The translations under genes and the position numbers were made by a program. A DNA stretch of 5,761 nucleotides, taken from assembly GCA_002683195.1 (NCBI GenBank), contig NYSW01000034.1, forward strand, positions 1,809 through 7,569, written 5' to 3'. Source of the stretch: Phycisphaerae bacterium (lineage in GTDB: Bacteria > Planctomycetota > Phycisphaerae > Phycisphaerales > SM1A02). The stretch's first letter is position 1; each line of letters starts with the position of its first letter. Of the stretch, positions 1 to 5,602 are shown piece by piece. Below the pieces are notes generated by a model. It did not search any database. It saw nothing but the letters and a program-made list of their open reading frames with translations, and was not told the origin of the DNA.

Positions 1-648
1 GACTTCAAGGCCGGCCCCACGAAGCTGGCGTGGCGATCCTGGACGAGTGGAACCCTCCCGTATCTCCTCAACGGCACCGCCAGCGTCGTTCTGATCCAGT
101 CGCCCTTCCTGGTGTTGGGCTGGATTCATGTCAGCGGGGAACAAGCGGCGATGTTCGCGGCTGCCGACCGGCTGGCACAACTGCTGGCGGTCGCGGGGCT
201 CGCGGGGAGCGCGATGTTCCTTCCCCTCCTGGCGGACGCGATCCGCTCCCGAAACCATGCCTACTGCCTGCGACTGATCCGGCGATGGTTCATCCTCGTC
301 GGAACCATCAATGTCATCGGGCTCTGCCTGCTCTGGCTTTTCGGGGATCACTTCCTCGGTCTGTATGGACTGCAGTACCGAGATGCCTATCCACTGCTTC
401 TGGTGACCGGCACATCGATCGGTTTCTCGATGACCGCGAGCGTGTTCCTGAGCGTCGTCCAATATGACGGTGGTGGACGCCTTGTGATCCGAACCTCGCT
501 GATCTGGTCCTTCATCGGAGTCTTGGCGATGATCGTCCTCGGTTCGAAATGGGAAGCCATGGGAGTCGCCATCGGCCAGGCCGGGGCCTTCATGGGGATG
601 TACCTGACCTTCACGATCATGGCCAGAGGCGTCCTCGGCAGGATGTGA
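1..648 (+). CDS. Polysaccharide (Wzx-like) flippase, C-terminal part, partial at left edge
   Basis: The frame is open from base 1 to a TGA at 646-648 and gives 215 residues; the true start lies outside the window. A GTG at 112 is internal, because the reading upstream of it continues the same protein. At least six hydrophobic segments are visible at about residues 19-43, 58-81, 96-115, 130-153, 164-181 and 186-208, with basic loops between them (RSR at 82-84, RLIRR at 91-95). The stretch around residues 33-60 (glutamine, then a hydrophobic run, then AAADRLAQLL) and the 'GLQYRDAYPLLLVTGT' stretch near 123-138 resemble the second half of MATE/MVF-type polysaccharide flippases, which move lipid-linked glycan units across the inner membrane. 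That family is an inference from topology and style; no catalytic motif exists to confirm it, and another multi-helix exporter is possible. The gene converges on the large minus-strand gene. Confidence 0.75.
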   Translation, partial: DFKAGPTKLAWRSWTSGTLPYLLNGTASVVLIQSPFLVLGWIHVSGEQAAMFAAADRLAQLLAVAGLAGSAMFLPLLADAIRSRNHAYCLRLIRRWFILVGTINVIGLCLLWLFGDHFLGLYGLQYRDAYPLLLVTGTSIGFSMTASVFLSVVQYDGGGRLVIRTSLIWSFIGVLAMIVLGSKWEAMGVAIGQAGAFMGMYLTFTIMARGVLGRM

Positions 649-903
649 GAAGCCACTCGTGCCGCCGGAGACCGGATACCGGTCTTCATGGACGCCGGTG
701 TGTGCGGCGGCGACACCGTCGATTCCGATGACCACGACACCCCGGATGCGTGCGGCGACTGCGCCGATGAGCCCGCCAGGGCCGAACCCGCCACCCGTGA
801 CTCCGGTGTGCTGGGCACCGCCGTCCACGGCGAGTTCGATCTTCATGCTCGCAGCGACCTGAACGACGCCCGCGGTTGCTGGGGTCTCCGCTTCACACCG
901 TGA
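649..903 (+). pseudogene. Asp/Cys-rich open frame, possible gene-end remnant or small ORF
   Basis: Directly after the flippase TGA the same frame stays open for 84 codons to a TGA at 901-903; an ATG at 688 would give 71 residues. No ribosome binding site precedes that ATG, and the hairpin at 667-687 ends at the base before it. The base use looks coding: about three quarters of the third positions are G or C and about half the first positions are G. The product contains 'VDSDDHDTPDACGDC', which resembles the thrombospondin-type-3-like blocks of the large gene in this window, and ends in 'FDLHARSDLNDARGCWG', loosely like a damaged dockerin loop. My reading is a decayed 3' end of a secreted-protein gene, but a small real gene or chance cannot be excluded. 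It is not recognisable as any named protein. Confidence 0.3.
667..687 (+). terminator. Hairpin after the flippase gene, terminator-like
   Basis: A 9-bp stem (GGAGACCGG with CCGGTCTTC, including one G-U pair) closes an ATA loop, beginning 18 bases after the flippase stop codon. The inner seven pairs are perfect. There is no T-run after it, so it is not a textbook intrinsic terminator, but its position between convergent genes fits transcription termination. Confidence 0.45.
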
Positions 904-934
904 GTCACGACCGCCGAACATCGAACCGGCATTT

Positions 935-966
935 CAGCCCGCCCCGACCGAGTTCGGAGTGGGCTG
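935..966 (-). terminator. Nested inverted repeat after the large gene, terminator-like
   Basis: Downstream of the minus-strand stop (992-994), outer arms CAGCCC (935-940) and GGGCTG (961-966) enclose an inner CCGA/TCGG pair at 948-957. The structure begins about 25 bases past the stop codon. No T-run follows on the minus strand, so termination is inferred from position and structure. Confidence 0.4.
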
Positions 967-991
967 GTTGCGTGTGGGATCGAATGGTGGC

Positions 992-3900
992 TCAGGGGCA
1001 GGCGCCCCAGGCCCCAATCAACAGACCGAGGTCGGCGGCATCGACGTTGCCGTCGGCATTGGCGTCCGCGGCGGCGTCGCTGGTGTCCCAGGCGCCAATG
1101 AGCAAGCCGAGATCGGCGGCGTCCACGTTGCCGTCGCCATTGATGTCACCGATGCAGACTTCGCATTCGTCCGGCACGCCGCTCTCGTCCGAGTCGGTGC
1201 AGTCCGCCGCGACGCACGAATCCTCATCGATGGTGGCCGGGCCCACGAGCTGGACAGGGAGGTTTTCGCAGACCGTGGTTCGGACGAGTTGAAGGGTTCC
1301 CGGGGTGGGATCGCCCTGCACGAAGATGCCGCCGCCCTCGGGGGTCGTGGCGGTGTTCCCGAACACCTGGCAGTCGAACATCGACAGGGTGCCACCGGCG
1401 TTCACCACGACGCCGCCGAGATCGGAGGTGCACGCGAAGACCAGGCTTTCACGGAATTCGACGTCGCCCTGAGCGACGACGAGGCCTGCGGCGGATCCTG
1501 ACTTTTCGCCGGAGATCATGATGTTCTCCAGAAGGACCGGGTCGCTTCCCGCCGCCGTGGAGATCCGGATGACCGGGTCCGCCGACCCATCGGGGCCGAT
1601 GAGGATCGTCGGATTCTCTGGGGTCCCCGTTCCAATGATGCTCAGGCCGGGGACGTCGACGTCCAACGCGGTGTAGTAGACGCCCGGTTCGAGCAGCAGG
1701 GTCTGGCCTGGACTGACGTAGGCGAGCGCGGCTTGGAAATCCGTGGTCGGGCCGATGTGGAAGACCGTGTCGGGATCGCAGCCGTCCGCGATGCCATCGC
1801 CGTCCGAGTCGAGCCAATCGAGAGAATCGGGACACGTGTCGTCGCAGTCAGGGACGCCGTCGAAGTCGGAGTCGAGGTCGGACACCCCGCAACCACAAAG
1901 GCCGGCGAAGAACTTGGAGGGATCGTCGGGGCAGTCGTCGAGGCAGTCCACCAACCCGTCCCCGTCGGTATCGACGTCTGGAACACCGCAGCCGCAGACA
2001 CCGGGTTCCGTCTTGAAGGCGTCGTCCGGGCAGAGATCGCATCGATCGGCGACTCCATTTCCATCCAGCAGGCAGCTGGACGAAAGGCAAGTGGAGCCGG
2101 CGGTGAACAGAGATGTGCCTGTGCAGTCCGGTACGTCAGTACAGTCCGGCGAGGCGAACACCTGTAGATTCGGATCGCCTGCGGGCGCCGTATTGCCGCA
2201 GATCACGGTGTCGGTCAGTGTGATGATTGCAAAAGTTTCGGTCGGAGTGACGGCGGAAATGGCACCTCCAGGAAGGCCCGGACTCCCGAGGAGGTTGCTG
2301 TTGATCTTGCAGTTCTCGATAGAAACGTAGCTGTTCCCGCCGATCTGGATGCCGCCCCCGCCAGTCGCCGCGGTGTTGGAATTGATGCTGCTGTCCGCCA
2401 AAGTCAGAAACCCGCCGGAATAGGAGATCGCGCCGCCGAGCAGGTCGGAGCTGTTCCCGACAAACTCGCAATTCTCGAACCGCGCCGAATCCGCGGGGAG
2501 CCCGGAGTGGTGGTACGCGCCGCCGCCGAACATCGCGTGGTTGTCGAGGAAGCGGCAGCCCGCGAAGGCCGTTGCCGCCAGAAGGTTGGACTCGATGGAG
2601 ACGGCGCCGCCATAGAAAGCCGAGTTGTCGACGAAGGTGACGTTCTTGAACGTTCCGTATGCGGCAGGAAGGACGATGGAGCCGCGCAGCCTGATGGCTC
2701 CGCCGTAACCGCCGGGTGCCTGGCCCCCTTCGATCTGAAGATTGCTGAGATTCAGGAATTGAGCGTTGAAGACCCGGGCCGGAGCAGCGTCGTCCCGCAT
2801 CTTGATGACTGCGCCGCCACCGGCACCGGAAATGGTCATGCTGTCGATGCTGATCGTATCGTCGATCAAGTACGTACCTTCGGGGATCGACACGCGTTCG
2901 TGCGATGCGTTACCCGTGAAGCTCTCGAGGAAGATCCCGAGATCGCCATCGGAGACAGGGTCGTAGGTGACCTCGACCGCATCGTCGCAGACGTCCGGGA
3001 TGCCGTCCTCGTCCACATCCGGACCGTCGTCCGGGAAGCCCGGGCACACGTCGAGGTGGTCGGGAACACCGTCATTGTCGCTGTCGTCGGGCACGCAGGC
3101 GCAGCCGCAGCCGGGGTCCACGAGATTCGGGGATCCGGGTGGGCACTCGCCGAGTGCTCTTTGGAGAAGTTCGAATGCGGAGTGACCATTCCCGGCGAAG
3201 AATGGCTGGTCAAGATAATCCCGCCATTCGGTGTCGTTGCGTGAGGGGCAGACGGATTGAAAGATAAACGGCTGTCGTTCCATGATTCCACCCGCGACCG
3301 CGGTGGTCATGTTGCCGAGGTACTCGAACTCCTCGCTCGTCAAGGGAAGCAGGACGCCGCTCATCGATTGGTGGAGATCGTCGTTCGCGGCGTCGACGAA
3401 CTGGACCTGGACGACCGTGACATCGATCGCCGTCCCGGCGTCAGCACCCGTGATGCCGTAGAGCGAGTTCTTTTTCAGGGCGGCCTGGCAGAAGAAGGTG
3501 TTGATGATGTAGTAATGGTCGCGATCGCGGTCTTCGGCGAACACGGAGTTGACGATGAATGCGACGTTGGGATCGGCATCGGGTGCCACGTTCAACGGAA
3601 ACGGATTGGATTCGTGGAAATTGAAGATGTGAGTGTCAGAGGTTGGGATGCCGCTGTTCGTATGCGGCTTCTCCCCGGTGAACCTGTCCGTGATTCCGAA
3701 CAGCTTGGCCGTGTTCTTCGGGAGGAAGACGTCCCCGCCGGACCGTTCGGCCACCACGATGTCCGTCGAGGCTTCGAAGATGACGAGTTGTGGATTGTTG
3801 CTTGCGTAGCCGCCGTAGTCGATGTCCTGGGCGAGTGCGTCGAGCGAGGCGGAAAGGCCCTCTGGACGGAGCCCGAGGTCGCGGATCATGTGGGCAACAC

Positions 3901-5305
3901 CGAGATCATCGACCCAGACACCGTCGACGCCGGAGAAGATCCTGCGTTCGGCCAGTTGCGGCATGTCGGTGAATCGCTCCAGGTCGGCATTCGGTGTGAC
4001 GGACAACTCGTTGCTGTCGTTGATCTCGAGGTTGATGTCCATCTTGTCCGCGGGGAAGATGTCCGTCATGATGAGGTCTCGGACTTCATTCCCGCACAGT
4101 TGACCGAGCCCCGCGATCTGGCAGAGGTTGCCGGCGTTCGCCCAGAGTGACTGCGTGAAGATGCCGTCCGACGCGAACGGGCCGACGGCGGAGGAAGAGA
4201 TGGCGGCCGCATCGATGACCGACAGGCTTCGGTAGTCCACGTCGGCGGGGATGACGGTGCTCGAGGCCGCCGGGACGCCCCGCCTCAATATTGAATAGTG
4301 GAACCGCCTGTCGCGGGCGAAGAACTGGGCATGGTCGTTGGCGGCGTCTTGCGCCGGGCTTCCGATGGTCAGTGGTTCGAAAGGGTGCGACAGCGCATCC
4401 TGGGCCACGTCCGATGCGAACCAATTCTCGAAATCGGCGGACCAGTTAAAGGTGATCGGAATCGAGCCGAAACTAGGTTCGAAGCTGGCTTCACCCACAT
4501 ACGGTTGGTCATAGGGGAAAAGGGGATAGGTCCACGTGAGCCAACCCTGGCTGTTCGGATCCATCCTGGTCCCCGGCAGGTAATTCCACCCCTGTGCACT
4601 GTTGACGAGGTCGTAGAGCATCGCCTCTGCCGCGCTGGAGCCGAGCCGATGCGCGCCTGCGACGTGGGCTGGCAGGCCCGCGGCCCAGATCAGATTGATG
4701 CCGTCCGCCCAGGCGTTCCGGTCGCCGGAACGCTGCACCGTGGCCGTGATGTTCGTACCCATTTCGAAAGGGCCGAACACCCATTCACGATTGACCCTTG
4801 CCCAGTCGTTGTCGAATGCTCGGAAACGAATGAGATCGGGAACGAACTCGTTCAGCAGATCGGAAACCTCGTCATACGGCCAGCTGAGATCCGGAAAGAT
4901 GACTTCCGGGAATCGGGTCATCTGGCCGAGGTAGCCGTCCGGGGAGTTCCAGCCGACTCGGTTCGCGTGGAGCAGGAGGGCGTTCTCGAACTCGGGCGAG
5001 TAGGCCAGCTGCGTCATGAGCCAGGTACCACCGGAGTTGGCGGTGATGGTGTGGGTGCGACTGAAGAGGGCCTCGAGATCGCCGCTCGTGGGGGCGTAGT
5101 CATCGGCCTTCGACGGAAATGAGGGCGAGAGCATGCCCCGGATCAGGCTCGTGTGAACCGAGTGCGCGTAGATCCCGCCGCCTGAGAAGGACATCAAGGT
5201 CTTGCGTTCCGTCGCTGATCCCTCGGCGATGGTGGCGTGTGACGACGACGCCGCGACGCCAACGATGATCGTGGCCGCTGCAAGGAATGACCGGGGGCTA
5301 TGCAT
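992..5305 (-). CDS. Secreted cPLA2/patatin-like phospholipase with beta-helix and dockerin modules
   Basis: This 1437-residue protein appears to be an exported acyl-ester hydrolase joined to binding modules. Order of parts: signal peptide (1-24); lipase domain (about 35-720) with an oxyanion-type SGGG at 41-44, nucleophile motif SGGTW (Ser91) and DGVWVDDLGV (Asp461), matching the Ser-Asp dyad of the cPLA2/patatin fold; Asp/Cys calcium-type block (732-776); beta-helix with GGA repeats (about 778-1050); second Asp/Cys block (1080-1177); second beta-helix (about 1180-1365); dockerin-like pair (1384-1434). The start at 5305 is preferred over an in-frame ATG at 5380 because GAGGAG lies six bases upstream and the signal peptide then begins at residue 1. 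Lipid hydrolysis is inferred from motifs; substrate is unknown. Loss of activity is possible, since the Arg that follows GGG in cPLA2 (SGGGFRA) is Tyr here (SGGGIYA). The role of dockerins in non-cellulosomal bacteria is not settled; surface attachment or protein assembly is plausible. The reading frame is intact throughout. Confidence 0.9.
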   Translation of the reverse strand: MHSPRSFLAAATIIVGVAASSSHATIAEGSATERKTLMSFSGGGIYAHSVHTSLIRGMLSPSFPSKADDYAPTSGDLEALFSRTHTITANSGGTWLMTQLAYSPEFENALLLHANRVGWNSPDGYLGQMTRFPEVIFPDLSWPYDEVSDLLNEFVPDLIRFRAFDNDWARVNREWVFGPFEMGTNITATVQRSGDRNAWADGINLIWAAGLPAHVAGAHRLGSSAAEAMLYDLVNSAQGWNYLPGTRMDPNSQGWLTWTYPLFPYDQPYVGEASFEPSFGSIPITFNWSADFENWFASDVAQDALSHPFEPLTIGSPAQDAANDHAQFFARDRRFHYSILRRGVPAASSTVIPADVDYRSLSVIDAAAISSSAVGPFASDGIFTQSLWANAGNLCQIAGLGQLCGNEVRDLIMTDIFPADKMDINLEINDSNELSVTPNADLERFTDMPQLAERRIFSGVDGVWVDDLGVAHMIRDLGLRPEGLSASLDALAQDIDYGGYASNNPQLVIFEASTDIVVAERSGGDVFLPKNTAKLFGITDRFTGEKPHTNSGIPTSDTHIFNFHESNPFPLNVAPDADPNVAFIVNSVFAEDRDRDHYYIINTFFCQAALKKNSLYGITGADAGTAIDVTVVQVQFVDAANDDLHQSMSGVLLPLTSEEFEYLGNMTTAVAGGIMERQPFIFQSVCPSRNDTEWRDYLDQPFFAGNGHSAFELLQRALGECPPGSPNLVDPGCGCACVPDDSDNDGVPDHLDVCPGFPDDGPDVDEDGIPDVCDDAVEVTYDPVSDGDLGIFLESFTGNASHERVSIPEGTYLIDDTISIDSMTISGAGGGAVIKMRDDAAPARVFNAQFLNLSNLQIEGGQAPGGYGGAIRLRGSIVLPAAYGTFKNVTFVDNSAFYGGAVSIESNLLAATAFAGCRFLDNHAMFGGGAYHHSGLPADSARFENCEFVGNSSDLLGGAISYSGGFLTLADSSINSNTAATGGGGIQIGGNSYVSIENCKINSNLLGSPGLPGGAISAVTPTETFAIITLTDTVICGNTAPAGDPNLQVFASPDCTDVPDCTGTSLFTAGSTCLSSSCLLDGNGVADRCDLCPDDAFKTEPGVCGCGVPDVDTDGDGLVDCLDDCPDDPSKFFAGLCGCGVSDLDSDFDGVPDCDDTCPDSLDWLDSDGDGIADGCDPDTVFHIGPTTDFQAALAYVSPGQTLLLEPGVYYTALDVDVPGLSIIGTGTPENPTILIGPDGSADPVIRISTAAGSDPVLLENIMISGEKSGSAAGLVVAQGDVEFRESLVFACTSDLGGVVVNAGGTLSMFDCQVFGNTATTPEGGGIFVQGDPTPGTLQLVRTTVCENLPVQLVGPATIDEDSCVAADCTDSDESGVPDECEVCIGDINGDGNVDAADLGLLIGAWDTSDAAADANADGNVDAADLGLLIGAWGACP
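1004..1156 (-). other. C-terminal dockerin-like module, two calcium loops
   Basis: Residues 1384-1434 hold two F-hand loops with the dockerin ligand spacing D-x-N-x-D-(6)-D: Asp1387, Asn1389, Asp1391, Asp1398 and Asp1414, Asn1416, Asp1418, Asp1425. All ligands are present in both. Each is followed by LGLLIGAW. Type I dockerins bind cohesins in cellulosomes; in planctomycetes, single C-terminal copies like this are frequent on secreted proteins and their partner is not established. It is the last module before the stop. Confidence 0.85.
1007..1135 (-). repeat. Pair of identical 16-residue dockerin repeats
   Basis: DGNVDAADLGLLIGAW occurs twice, at residues 1391-1406 (bases 1088-1135) and 1418-1433 (bases 1007-1054). 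The two 48-base segments differ at eight positions, all silent, so the protein repeat has been kept while the DNA drifted. Confidence 0.9.
1211..1768 (-). other. Second beta-helix region
   Basis: Residues about 1180-1365 repeat the design of the first beta-helix: an entry segment (DFQAALAYVSPGQTLLLEPG, then a Val/Ile-rich run with LSIIGTG), followed by short strands and turns such as VFGNTATTPEGGGIFVQG. It is shorter and less regular than the first region. The two probably arose by duplication of a beta-helix plus Asp/Cys-block unit, an inference from matching order and not from high identity. Confidence 0.65.
1775..2068 (-). repeat. Second Asp/Cys block with 33-residue CGCG repeats
   Basis: Residues 1080-1177. 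Two units of exactly 33 residues (1092-1124 and 1125-1157) share 19 identical positions, including CPDD, K, CGCGV, the DxDxDxDG loop and a closing DC. A third, shortened unit (1158-1177) keeps CPDS and LDSDGDGIADGCD but lacks the CGCG part. These are thrombospondin-type-3-like calcium loops with a disulfide-forming insert, acting as a linker between the two beta-helix regions. Confidence 0.8.
2156..2974 (-). other. First right-handed parallel beta-helix region
   Basis: Residues about 778-1050 start with a classic helix-capping style (VSIPEGTYLIDDTISI, then MTISGAGGGAVI) and continue as short beta strands with recurring N-x-x-F/I and GGA turns, as in pectate-lyase-like and polymorphic membrane protein folds. 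Such domains act in polysaccharide binding or cleavage or as adhesive stalks; no catalytic residues can be assigned, so a structural or binding role is favoured. Confidence 0.75.
2258..2704 (-). repeat. Pmp-like FxxN...GGA repeats in the beta-helix
   Basis: Successive units begin at residues 891 (FVDN...GGAV), 919 (FLDN...GGGA), 948 (FVGN...GGAI), 974 (INSN...GGGGI) and 1001 (INSN...GGAI), spaced 28, 29, 26 and 27 residues, with an extra GGAI at 868-871. This pairing of FxxN and GGA[I/V] is the signature of chlamydial polymorphic membrane protein repeats, also seen in other bacterial surface proteins. One more copy (VFGN...GGGI, residues 1314-1327) sits in the second beta-helix. Confidence 0.7.
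2978..3112 (-). other. First thrombospondin-type-3-like Asp/Cys block
   Basis: Residues 732-776 contain DSDNDGVPD and DVDEDGIPD loops with paired cysteines (CGCAC, DVC, DVC). Such DxDxDG loops bind calcium in thrombospondin type 3 repeats and often serve as stiff linkers in secreted bacterial proteins. Here the block separates the lipase domain from the first beta-helix. Confidence 0.75.
3146..5203 (-). other. cPLA2/patatin-like catalytic domain
   Basis: Residues about 35-720. 'LMSFSGGGIYAHS' (38-50) aligns with the glycine-rich oxyanion motif, 'TANSGGTWLMTQLAYSPEF' (88-106) with the nucleophile elbow (cPLA2 has GLSGSTW), and 'SGVDGVWVDDLGV' (458-470) with the strand carrying the catalytic Asp before the conserved Gly. 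The codons for Ser91 and Asp461 are at 5033-5035 and 3923-3925. The domain is large for a patatin (commonly under 400 residues) and closer in size to cPLA2 or fungal lysophospholipase catalytic domains. The end of the domain is approximate; residues 500-720 continue without low-complexity sequence. cPLA2-like domains are better known from eukaryotes than from bacteria, so the closest relatives are an open question. Confidence 0.7.
5234..5305 (-). other. Signal peptide of the phospholipase-like protein
   Basis: Residues 1-24 have a short basic start (MHSPR), a hydrophobic core (FLAAATIIVGVAA) and a small-residue cleavage site S-H-A before TIAEG. This indicates Sec export with probable signal peptidase I cleavage after Ala24. 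There is no lipobox cysteine, so a lipoprotein is unlikely. Confidence 0.85.
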
Positions 5306-5311
5306 CAACTT

Positions 5312-5317
5312 CTCCTC
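5312..5317 (-). promoter_or_regulatory. Ribosome binding site that sets the start of the large gene
   Basis: On the minus strand GAGGAG lies six bases before the ATG at 5303-5305. This is a strong Shine-Dalgarno match at good spacing and supports this start over the in-frame ATG at 5380, which would put 25 non-hydrophobic residues in front of the signal peptide. Confidence 0.8.
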
Positions 5318-5388
5318 GTCAAACTGTGTGAACACGGGCGGGCTTTTCAGCTCTTGGGGCTCGTGGACGCTACCTATCACGTGGATTT

Positions 5389-5412
5389 ATGTCCCGGTAA
5401 AAATCGGGATAT
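5389..5412. promoter_or_regulatory. Inverted repeat upstream of the phospholipase-like gene
   Basis: Eight-base arms ATGTCCCG and CGGGATAT match at seven of eight positions in inverted orientation, around an A/T-rich loop (GTAAAAAT). The site lies about 85 bases upstream of the start codon, in the only AT-rich patch of the region. It could be an operator or a small hairpin. No convincing -35/-10 pair could be assigned; an ACATAAAT on the minus strand beside it is a weak -10 candidate. Confidence 0.35.
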
Positions 5413-5602
5413 GTCCAGAAGTCTGAAAGCTCGCCATTCCTTTGGGTGGCGCGGGGGCCGGCAGGAGTTCTTCCTTGATGACGTCGATCGTGCCGACTAC
5501 GAAGGCGTCGACGATTCCTGCGTCGGCGACATCGACCGCGACGGCAAGGTGTAGGACGGCGATCTCGGACTGCTTCTCGGACGCGGGGGGCCGTGCGACT
5601 GA
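5411..5602 (+). pseudogene. Degenerate dockerin-ended gene fragment with in-frame TAG
   Basis: In one frame, bases 5519-5599 read CVGDIDRDGKV, a TAG stop at 5552-5554, then DGDLGLLLGRGGPCD and a TGA at 5600-5602. This is a planctomycete-type dockerin end: ligand positions 1, 3, 5 and 12 of the calcium loop are all Asp and the register is kept across the stop, which occupies loop position 9. The usual GAWGPC ending has become GRGGPC. Only about 36 codons upstream (from an ATG at 5411) remain before the region upstream of the divergent phospholipase-like gene, and they show no recognisable domain, so the rest of the gene is missing. I infer a truncated, nonsense-containing gene remnant. A sequencing error at the TAG would restore the motif but would still leave a very short protein. 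Confidence 0.6.

Noticed and set aside
1..846. Minus-strand frame open from an ATG at 844-846 to the left edge
   Set aside because: It is codon-aligned antisense to the flippase frame and open for the same reason. The + strand reading has clear membrane helices, the antisense reading does not.
959..5122. Series of long + strand open frames (959-1501, 2507-3244, 3257-4150, 4298-5122) opposite the large gene
   Set aside because: All lie in the one + frame whose codons pair exactly with the codons of the minus-strand gene. They are open because the GC-rich gene avoids TTA, CTA and TCA codons; their products are low-complexity and show no domain.
5306..5380. Upstream in-frame ATG at 5378-5380 as the start of the large gene
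   Set aside because: It has no good ribosome binding site and would place 25 polar residues before the signal peptide; the ATG at 5303-5305 has GAGGAG at ideal spacing.
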